From Arachis hypogaea (lineage: Eukaryota > Streptophyta > Magnoliopsida > Fabales > Fabaceae), in assembly GCF_003086295.3 (NCBI RefSeq), contig NC_092051.1:79616445-79680444 (forward strand): DNA of 64,000 nucleotides, given 5' to 3'. Positions 56,342-64,000 of this stretch are shown here, one piece after another (positions within the stretch are counted from its first letter, which is position 1; the number at the start of each line of letters is the position of its first letter). A program made the position numbers and the translations under genes. The notes beneath the pieces were generated by a model. That model was not told where the DNA came from and searched no databases. It worked only from the letters and a program-made list of their open reading frames with translations.

Positions 56342-56829
56342 CTTTTCTTGGAGTTAAACACCAGCTTTTGTGCCAGTTTGGGCGTTTAACTCCAGCTTTT
56401 GTGCCAGTTCTGGCGTTTTGACACCAGAATTCTTAAGCTGACATGGAAAGCCAGTTTGGGCCATTAAATCTTGGGCAAAGTATGGACTATTATATAATGC
56501 TAGAAAGCCCAGGATGTCTACTTTCCAACGCAATTGAGAACGCACCAATTGGGCTTCTGTACCTCCAGAAAATCCACTTCGAGTGCAGGGAAGTCAGCAT
56601 CCAACAGCATCTGCAGTCCTTTTTCAGCCTCTGAATAAGATTTTTGCTTAGGTCCCTCAATTTCAACCAGAAAATACCTGAAATCACAGAAAAACACACA
56701 AACTCATAGTAAAGTCCAGAAATATGATTTTTAAATAAAAACAAATAAAAACATAATAAAAAATAACTAAAACATACTAAAAACATATTAAAAACAATGC
56801 CAAAAAGCGTATAAATTATCCGCTCATCA
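56342..56829 (-). repeat. Element 1 5' LTR, second part
   Basis: Resumes with ACTTTTCTTGGAGTTAAACA and ends CCGCTCATCA at 56829, followed by TSD tcgtc. Confidence 0.9.
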
Positions 56830-56834
56830 TCGTC

Positions 56835-58087
56835 CCTCCTCTTCTTCCCTTCTTTGCTTCTTCGAGTCGTCTGACCTGTCTGCTAGGTACCTATCGAGTC
56901 GGCCTTCTCTAGCCAGTTTTTCTATAAGATTCTTTAGGTCGTAACGTTCATTAGTGGAGTGTCCGTAGAGTTTGTGGTATTCACAGTACTCAGCCCGACT
57001 TCTGCCCTTTTTGTGTTTGATGGGGCGTGGTGGTGGGGTTTTCTCTGTATGGCATATTTCTCTGTTGATGTCCACTAGGGAGATCCTAAGGGGAGTGTAG
57101 TCGTGGTACTTTTGAGGTTTCTCTGAGCTTGACTCTTCCTTCTTTTGGGGTTCTCGGTCTCTGTCCCAAGGTGAGTACGGCAAGTTGGACTTGGAGGGGA
57201 GTTCTCTTAACCAAGAATTCTCTTCTGTGTTGATGTATTTCTCTGCCGTTTCCTGTACTTCATTTAAAGAGGACGGATGTCGCTTGGATATGGACTGGTT
57301 GAATGGCCCTTCTTTCAGGCCGTTGACCAAACCCATGATCGCTGCTTCAGTTGGCAGGCTTTGGATTTCCAGTTAGGCCTTGTTGAATCTCTCTATGTAA
57401 TCCCTAAGACTTTTCTTGTCTCCTTGTTTTATCCCTACCAAGCTTGGGGCGTGCTTTGTTTTGTCTTTTTGGATGGAAAATCTGGTCTAGAACTTCCTGG
57501 CCAAGTCGTCAAAACTAGTGATCGACCTGGGGGGTAGCCCATCGAACTACTTTATGGTGGCCTTCGTCAAGGTACATTATGCTTCTGAAGTTGCTAAGGT
57601 GGTGGCTCGGGTGGGATGTCCCGTCGTAGAGATCCATATCGGGTGGCTTAAAATTTCTGGGAACTTTGGCTTTCATGATTTCTTCAGTGAACGGGTCTTG
57701 TCCTCCTTAGGGGCTGTCGTCCCAACCCAGTCCTATGGTCCGGGCTATCAGGTCGGTTTCCATCTTTTAGGGCTTTTCTTCTAACTCTCTGCGCTGCCTG
57801 ACTTTTCCTTTTAATTCTCGTCCAGCCTCTCGCTGCCGCTCGGCCTTGCGTTCAAGTTGTCCCAAGCGATCTTGCTGTCCGTGGACCATGTTTAGTATCT
57901 CTGCCACTGAGGGTGTGTTTCCTCCCCAGGTTGACGTACGTCAGAATGAGTTTTCTTTGGGTGAGGCTTTTCCGGGGGAGTTTTCACGTGGTGTGGCGGT
58001 GGAGGGGGGCACGACGTTGTGGTCCTCCGTCTGTGCTCCTTCCTTGGGTTCAGATATATAACCATCGTCGAGTTGGTTGTCTGCCAT
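56835..58087 (-). pseudogene. gag of the minus-strand Tat element
   Basis: The probable start is ATG at 58087 (MADNQLDDGYISEPKEGAQ). An in-frame stop occurs after about 47 codons, followed by a coiled stretch (QDRLGQLERKAERQREAG). The C-terminal half (56827-57336) has NGLKEGPFNQSISKRHPSSL, ETAEKYINTEE and the knuckle-like CEYHKLYGHSTNERYDLKNL with IEKLAREGRLDRYL, typical of Tat-lineage gag. The normal Cys before DLK is Tyr, so metal binding is doubtful. Downstream gag-PR sequence lies at 28218 and below, separated by element 1. Confidence 0.82.
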
Positions 58088-58109
58088 GGTTGTGGGATGA
58101 CTTCTAGGA

Positions 58110-58127
58110 TCCCCGACAATGACGCCA
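58110..58127 (-). other. Primer-binding site of the Tat element
   Basis: In sense TGGCGTCATTGTCGGGGA, three mismatches (all C-to-T or G-to-A) from the tRNA-Asp complement. It is one base from the putative LTR end at 58129. Confidence 0.6.
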
Positions 58128-58128
58128 A

Positions 58129-58196
58129 TGTTCTGAGGGTTACCTGAAACGTTGAGTCTAGTCTGAATGTGAGATTCGGATTCCTTCGAGTGACAG
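58129..58196 (-). repeat. 5' LTR fragment of the Tat element
   Basis: Starts TGTTCTGAGGGTTACC next to the PBS and is cut after 68 bp by element D. The last five bases, gacag (58192-58196), would be the TSD of D. Confidence 0.6.
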
Positions 58197-59672
58197 TGAT
58201 GCGGGTGAAAATTATCCGATTAGGAAATTAATATAAGAAATACGTTGCAAGTACAGTTCTTAACCAGCAAAAATCCGCTTATCAATTTAAAAGGGTTGTC
58301 ACAAAATTAGAATAAAAATACTGGGAGTAGGAATCCCAAGTCGTCTCCCAACGAGTTGACAAAAGGGTGCTATCTTATTAATCAGGAGTTTTCCAAGAAT
58401 TTTTAAGAGTTGGAGAACAGGAAATTAAATGATTGTAATTTAAGGCAATGAAAATTAAAAGAGATTTATGTTTTCAGAATAAAAAGCCTTGACCGGGGCA
58501 ATGATTAATTGGAAGTTCTATCCTTGTTGGATTTTTTCAAGTGTAGTATCAAAAGGTTGTTATTTTCACTTAGTTAACCCTTACTAAATAAAGGAAAGTC
58601 AAGTGATTGAGCTAACTCTTATTCGCAAGTCCTAATCCTCTCCCTTCGGAAGGATTAGCGTTAGTAAATAGAGAATTAGCCAACAACTTCCAATTTAACT
58701 AATCACTTGAGCATTCCAACTCAAGAGACTCCTTTTAATTAACCCCCAAGTCAAGTTGGGATTCTACTCCATTGATATGAAAATTACTTGCACATAATTA
58801 AAAAGGGAATAAAAGGAAGACATGATAAACAATAACTGAAAATCAATTAAAAGTAAAAATAGTTCTTTATATTAATAAATCCCAAAATCATAAACATACT
58901 TATCTAAGCAGGGTTAATGGGCAGTAAAAAGGTAAAGAAATAAGAAAACAAACTAGAATAGTAACTTCAACGGAGGAAATGTTCTTCTCAATATCCAGAG
59001 CAAAAGCATAAAACTAGAAACCTATGAATGTAAAAGAAAACCTAGAGGAAGAGTAATTTTCTCCTAGATTCCAATCTAAAACTAAAAACTATGCTAATGA
59101 GAATGTGTGTTGAGTCTCTGCTTGTCCCCTGGCTCTAGTCTGTGTTTCTGGGTCAGAAACTGGGTCCAAACTTGGCCCAAAATCGCCCTAGCATTTTCTG
59201 TGATTTCTGCAGGTCGCACATGTCACGCGTACGCGTCAGTCACGGGTACGCGTCGGTCATGAGTACGCGTCGGTGGTCATCTTCGCGTGTCACGCGTACG
59301 CGTCAGGCACGCGCACGCGTTGCCGTGCAAAACTCCAATCCACGCGCACGCGTGAGCCATGCGTGCGCGTTGCTTCTCGCTGGTTGCCTCCTTTAATTCT
59401 TGTGCTCCTTCCATTTTGCAAGCTTTCTCTCCATCATCTAAGTCATTCCTACCCTATAAAGCCTGAAAATACTGAACACACAGATCACGGCATCGAATGG
59501 TAAAAAGGGGAATTAAAATACACAAATTAAAGGCTTAGGAAGCAAGTTTTCAACCATAGAACAAAACTAGGAAGGAATTGTAAAACCATGCAATTTGTAT
59601 GAATAAGTGTGCAAAGACTTGATAAAACCACTCAAATTAGCACAAGATAAACCATAAAATAGTGGTTTATCA
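58197..59672 (-). repeat. 3' LTR of element D (1476 bp)
   Basis: TGATGCGGGTGAAAATT...GTGGTTTATCA. The ACGCG/CGCGT palindrome cluster lies at 59218-59370 (CACGCGTACGCGTCAG, GCACGCGCACGCGTTG). Confidence 0.9.
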
Positions 59673-59711
59673 AACTCCCCACACTTAAACATTAGCATGT
59701 CCTCATGCTAA
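59673..59711 (-). other. Polypurine tract and adjoining hairpin of element D
   Basis: In sense: stem TTAGCATG, loop AGGA, stem CATGCTAA, then TGTTTAAGTGTGGGGAGTT directly at the LTR. A second PPT-like copy with its own hairpin (TGGCACC/GGTGCCA) lies at 61037-61075. Confidence 0.75.
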
Positions 59712-61180
59712 GCTCAAGGAGACGAAAGGAATGAATGGGGGAAAGTAAGACTCATGAGATGCAAGCTATATATGAATGCAACTATATGCTAAGATGGTTC
59801 TGTATACTTGGTTGAAAATAAACAAGTTCTCCAAGACAAATATAAATCAGATTCCACTAATTCAAATCACACAATATGAGACAAGTAAACTTGTAAGAAG
59901 ATAGCTCATGAAAGCCATGAACATAGAATCAAGCATTGAACCCTCACAGGTGGTGTACATGCACTCTAATCTCTCAAGTGTCTAGGGTGGATCACTCTAC
60001 TCTTCTCTAGTCATGCTTTCTAAAACTTTATTCTTCATCTAACTAATCAACAAATATTTAATGTACCAATGCAAACATCGTGAGGTCTTTTCAAGGTTGT
60101 AATGGGCTAAGGTAAGGGTGAGGTTATATGTATGGCTAAGTGACCTATAAATTGAATCCTTGACTAACCTAAGTTCTCACCTAAACACACACACACACTA
60201 TATAATTCTAAAATTATGCCTAGCTACCCAAAATTCCCACTTTTGTATCACATACTCATGTATCAACTTTTTTTTAATTTTTATCACATATGCATTGATC
60301 TTTCATTAACTTAACATTGGGGTAATTTGTCCCCTTATGGATTTTTAATTTTTCTGATCTCACATGAGTAGGTACCCAAATTCCTAATTTTTTATCAATG
60401 AAACACTGTACACTTTCATCAACCCAAGTTCCCACAATTCTCCACACTTAATTGATACACAATCTCTAACTTAAACTAACCAAAGATTCAATTTGGGGTA
60501 ATTAATTTGTTTTTCTGCTTAAGGCTAGTGATGTGGTAAAATATAGAACAATTGGGGATTAAAAGGCTCAAAGTGCCTAACAAGGGTGATTGAAAGGGTA
60601 GGCTATTTGGGATAAGTGAGCTAATAACAATTGATGGCCTCAATCATATGTATGCATATAAATACACTAAACATTGGACATATAGAGTGGAACAAAATAT
60701 AGATTACAATTATAGAGAAGAAAATACACAAGAATAAAATGTTATGGTTAAATAGTGTAACCATGTAATTAAGCTCAAATCTCACAGGTTGTGTGTTCTT
60801 AGCTCAAAAACCATGTTCCAATTTACATTCTTCAAGCAAGTTTAACATAGAGGTTTTAACTTGAATTAGTGAAATTTTCAAAACAGGGTCTTGAAGAGAA
60901 ACTTATGATTTTTCAACCAAATAGAACATACATGCAAACACTTATTACTATGCAATCTATCCTATCCTAATAAAAGAGAAATAATCTATTAGTGTTAAGA
61001 AAAAGCAATTACCTCCGGAAGTCAGGTACTGATCGACCTCCCCACACTTAAAGTTTGGCACCATTCTCGGTGCCATCAGTTAGGAACAAAGGGGGGCTGG
61101 TAACAGCATCTTCACAGTCGGGATTGTCATGGCTCCCGGTGCTAGTAGGTGAAGTGGAGTTCGGAGTGTCTAGTTCTTCT
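59712..61180 (-). other. 3' non-coding region of element D
   Basis: AT-rich and without a supported gene. It contains a short (CA)n run near 60186 and the internal PPT-like copy at 61037-61075. Confidence 0.65.
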
Positions 61181-62330
61181 TCAGGTGGGTGGTTTATCAA
61201 TAATCAGCTCCTTGAGGTATGTAAATCGGTGCTTGTTACGGTGCTCCATTCGTTTTGCCTGCCGGTCAAGCTGGTCTAATCTCTGAAGTATCTGAAGGAG
61301 CAGCTGATTTATTGAAGGTGCTTGTGATGTGGAAGAAGAAGGAATATTTCCGGCTGGGTCTGCAGTCCGGCTGGTAGTGGCTGCTGGGGGTCTGATGTAC
61401 TTCCCGTTGGGGAAATAATGATCATCCCACGGAATTATGGTATTGGTGTCCCCAGTTCTGTAGGAGACTCTGGCTGTCGAGACGAGATCTGAAACCAAGG
61501 CAGAAAAGGGTAGGTTGCCCACAATCTGTACGTGACCCATGGCATGCCGGAGGTGTCTTGGTAAGTTGAGGTTGGTCTGTAAGGATACACCAGATGAGAA
61601 AAGCCATGTCTACAGTGAAGGAGGACTCGTGAGTGGTCAGAAAGACGTAGTGGGACATAATCTGTGCCCAAATTCGAGCCTCCAAGGTAAGTGCTAAAGC
61701 CAATATGCCGTTAGGTCGGGATCGTTGGTATCCATAGATCCATCTGCTGCCAGGTTGTGCTATAACTCTGAGGACATCGTCCCAGTCAAATTGGTATGTT
61801 TGGCGCTTGACAGAGGCTTCTTGGTATGCGTCCAATCCTTCTGGAGCAGGGGGGAGATCTAAGGCTCACTGAATAGCCCCTTCGGATATAGGGACTTGCT
61901 TTTGATGGACATAGACAGACTTCAGGGCTGGCATGTGAAAATTGGAGTAGAATTCGACTACCCATGAGAGGTTGACCTGCTGTGGCTACCTCCGTAAGAA
62001 TCTCCATTGTCTCCGCTCAATGCAGGGCTCTACAAAATCAACAATGTGGGTAGGGAGGATGAGTAGGTGCTCATTGTTGTAGTTTCACTCAGCCAGGATG
62101 GGGAACATCTGCTCACAGTAGCGGTTAGTGAACCGCGTAGTGTCCCTTGCTGGGAAAGCTTTCTCGGTTTCATCAATCTTGATGATCCTCTTGACCCGCT
62201 TTGTTGTCGGTTTGACTGATGTTGAGGATGGTTCTGCAGCTGGTGCTCTTTTCGTCCCCCTCCTCACCGGTGGCTTGTTAGAAGCTTTCTCTTTACCCTT
62301 CCTGGTGGCCAAATAGCTAGAACCGGGAGG
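61181..62330 (-). pseudogene. Env-like ORF of element D
   Basis: The basic N terminus (ATRKGKEKASNKPPVRRGTK) lacks its ATG: the codon before GCC is TTG where element C has ATG. Further pieces are IKIDETEKAFPARDTTRFTN, then after stops WDDVLRVIAQPGSRWIYGYQ, LALTLEARIWAQIMSHYVFL and STFTVDMAFL-like sequence. After a frameshift come TGDTNTIIPWDDHYFPNGKY and LLLQILQRLDQLDRQAKRME. The middle resembles the putative plant transposon domain found in element 1's ORF, although sequence similarity between the two is low. At least four breaks are present. Confidence 0.7.
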
Positions 62331-62587
62331 AGGAAAATACAAGTGATAATCACTGCCAAGGTAAAGAAGAATGTCGTAAACACATGGTTGTAATTCCATG
62401 TAATTAGGACATCGATGGAAATATAGCATGATAAATTAAGACAATTAGCAAGATGTTTATTAGCATGCCGGCAAAGGCATGTGTAGCATAGATCAAGCAT
62501 TAAGAGCTTAATTTGATTATCCAATGTAACAAACTAACAATCACGTTTGTATTGACAATTATATTTAATCAATAAAAGATTGCAAGG

Positions 62588-64000
62588 TGATGAGCAGATA
62601 TTTTATACGCTTTTTGGGGTTAATTTCATGTAGTTTTTAGTATGTTTTAGTTAGTTTTTAGTATATTTTCATTAGTTTCTAGGCAAAATTTATATTTTTG
62701 GACTTTACGATGAGTTTGTGTATTTTTTTGTAAGTTCAGGTATTTTCTGGCTGAAATTGAGGGAGCTAAGCAAAAATCTGATTCAGGCTGAAAAAGGACT
62801 GCTGTTGTTGTTGGATTCTGACCTCTCTGCACTTGGAATGGATTTTCTGAAACTACAGGAGTCCAATTGGTGCGCTCCCAATTGCGTTGAAAAGTAGACA
62901 TCCAGGGCTTTCCAGAAATATATAATAGTCCATACTTTGCTCAAGGATAGACAATGTAAACTGGCGTTCAACGCTAGTTCCATGTTGCAGTCTGGCGTTA
63001 AACGCCAGAAACAAGTTACAAGTTGGAGTTAAACGCCCAAAATAGGTTACAACCTGGCATTTAACTCCAGAAATAGCCTAGGCACGTGTAAAGCTTAAGT
63101 CTCAGCTCCAGCACACACCAAGTGGGCCCCATAAGTGGATTTCTGCACTATCTATCTTAGTTTACTCATTTTCTGTAAACCTAGGTTACTAGTTTAGTAT
63201 TTAAACAACTTTTAGAGATTTATTTTGTACCTCATGACATTTTAGATCTGAACTTTGTACTCTTTGACGGCATGAGACTCTAAATTCCATTGTTGGGGGT
63301 GAGGATCTCTGCTGTGTCTCGATGAATTAATGCAATTATTTCTGTTTTCCATTCAAACACGCTTGTTTCTATCTAAGATGTTCATTCGCACTTCAATATG
63401 ATGAATGTGATGATCCGTGACACTCATCACCATTCTCAATCTATGAACGCATGCCTGACAACCACTCCCGTTCTTCCTTCAATTGAATGAATATCTCTTG
63501 GATTCCTTAATCAGAATCTTCGTGGTATAAGCTAGAATCCATTGGCAGCATTCTTGAGAATTCGGAAAGTGTAAACCTTGTCTGTGGTATTCCGAGTAGG
63601 ATTCAGGGATTGAATGACTGTGACTAGCTTCAAACTCCCAAAGGTTGGGCATAGTGACAGACGCAAAAGGATCAATGGATCCTATTCCAGCAGGAGTGAG
63701 AACCGACAGATGATTAGCCGTGCGGTGACAGCGCACCTAGACCATTTTCACTGAGAGGACGGATGGTAGCCATTGACAACAGTGATCCACCAACACACAG
63801 CTTGCCATAGGAGGAACCTTGCGTGCTTGAAGAAGAAGACAGGCGGAAAGCAGAGATTCAGAAGACAAAGCATCTCCAAAACTCCAACATATTCTCCATT
63901 ACTGCAGAACAAGTATTTATTTCATGCTCTTTTATTTTTTGCAATTCAAACTGATAATCATAACTAATATCCTAACTAAGAATTACAAGATAACCATAGA
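62588..64000 (+). repeat. 5' part of a plus-strand FIDEL-like LTR, running off the window
   Basis: Starts TGATGAGCAGATATTTTATA and is the reverse counterpart of the element 1/2 LTRs. It carries the shared module near 62830-62940, GGCGTT-type palindromes at 62961-63070, and a TATA-like TTTAAACAACTTT region near 63200. Its U5 and interior lie beyond 64000. The flank caagg (62583-62587) would be its TSD. Confidence 0.85.

Larger units (their letters stand above)
28219..56829 (-). mobile_element. Element 1: non-autonomous Athila-like retrotransposon with four nested insertions
   Basis: Bounded by TSD tcgtc (28214-28218, 56830-56834). The 3' LTR is 28219-29526 plus 39265-39574; the 5' LTR is 52849-53988 plus 56342-56829. 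The internal region is 39575-40054, 44001-49967 and 52222-52848. It encodes gag-PR (46645-48983) and an env-like ORF (44629-45773), with no RT, RNase H or integrase between or around them, so it must have depended on a partner. Insertions: element 2, element E, and two solo LTRs. LTR ends and proteins recall the Arachis FIDEL/Feral group. Confidence 0.88.
58197..62587 (-). mobile_element. Element D: Athila-lineage element, 3' half
   Basis: 3' LTR (58197-59672), PPT with hairpin (59673-59711), 1.4 kb of 3' non-coding sequence and a decayed env-like ORF (61181-62330). The LTR family matches element C. A plus-strand FIDEL-like element interrupts D at 62587. Its pol, gag and 5' LTR should lie beyond 64000. 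Confidence 0.85.

Noticed and set aside
59142..59503. Plus-strand frames over the ACGCGT cluster of the D LTR
   Set aside because: Arg-rich translation is a by-product of the CpG palindromes; antisense to the LTR.

Overview
The window is nuclear plant DNA made entirely of nested, mostly dead Ty3/gypsy LTR retrotransposons; I see no host gene. The LTR ends (TGATGAGCGGATAA...), the gag/env-like proteins and the tRNA-Asp primer sites resemble what I remember of Arachis (peanut) FIDEL/Feral-type elements. The host is therefore probably peanut or a close relative, but this is from memory and unverified.

Layout, left to right. 1-9767 is a second, truncated copy of 26383-36141. It holds a Tat-lineage pol relic (1-1842, minus), a piece of the 3' LTR of 'element 1' (1843-3150), and a copy of 'element 2' (3151-9767) cut off inside its 5' leader. 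9768-18543 is a dead autonomous Athila-lineage element C (minus: gag, PR, RT, RNH, INT, start of an env-like ORF, 5' LTR). C sits in the archaeal-type RNase H of a plus-strand Tat element (18544-25771), which is also split by a 4.0-kb solo LTR (19975-24003). At about 25771 the plus-strand Tat abuts an inverted minus-strand Tat element (25772-28218, continuing at 56835-58196).

The minus-strand Tat is split by element 1 (28219-56829, TSD tcgtc), a non-autonomous Athila-like element with gag-PR and an env-like ORF but no RT or INT. Element 1 carries four insertions: element 2 (29527-39259, TSD aaagc), a truncated plus-strand element E (40055-44000), a minus-oriented solo LTR (49968-52221, TSD gcaac), and a plus-oriented solo LTR of E's family (53989-56336, TSD tagag). 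From 58197 an Athila-lineage element D (minus, 3' LTR and env-like ORF) occupies the Tat LTR. A plus-strand FIDEL-like LTR starts at 62588 and runs off the window.

Three signals stand out. (1) 9768-36141 looks like one unit of a 26.4-kb tandem duplication whose junction lies at 9761-9768. (2) Each LTR family here carries its own array of short palindromes close upstream of a TATA box. In E's family this is a roughly 117-bp tandem repeat of two hairpins whose loops are uniform within an LTR but differ between LTRs. Elements 1 and 2 carry their palindromes also upstream of the env-like ORF, where element 1 has a TATA box, suggesting an internal promoter. (3) Polypurine-tract sites are joined to a hairpin whose stem sequence changes while pairing is kept, and this unit recurs inside the elements. 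A 49-nt 5' portion of tRNA-Cys(GCA) is also fossilised inside element 2.
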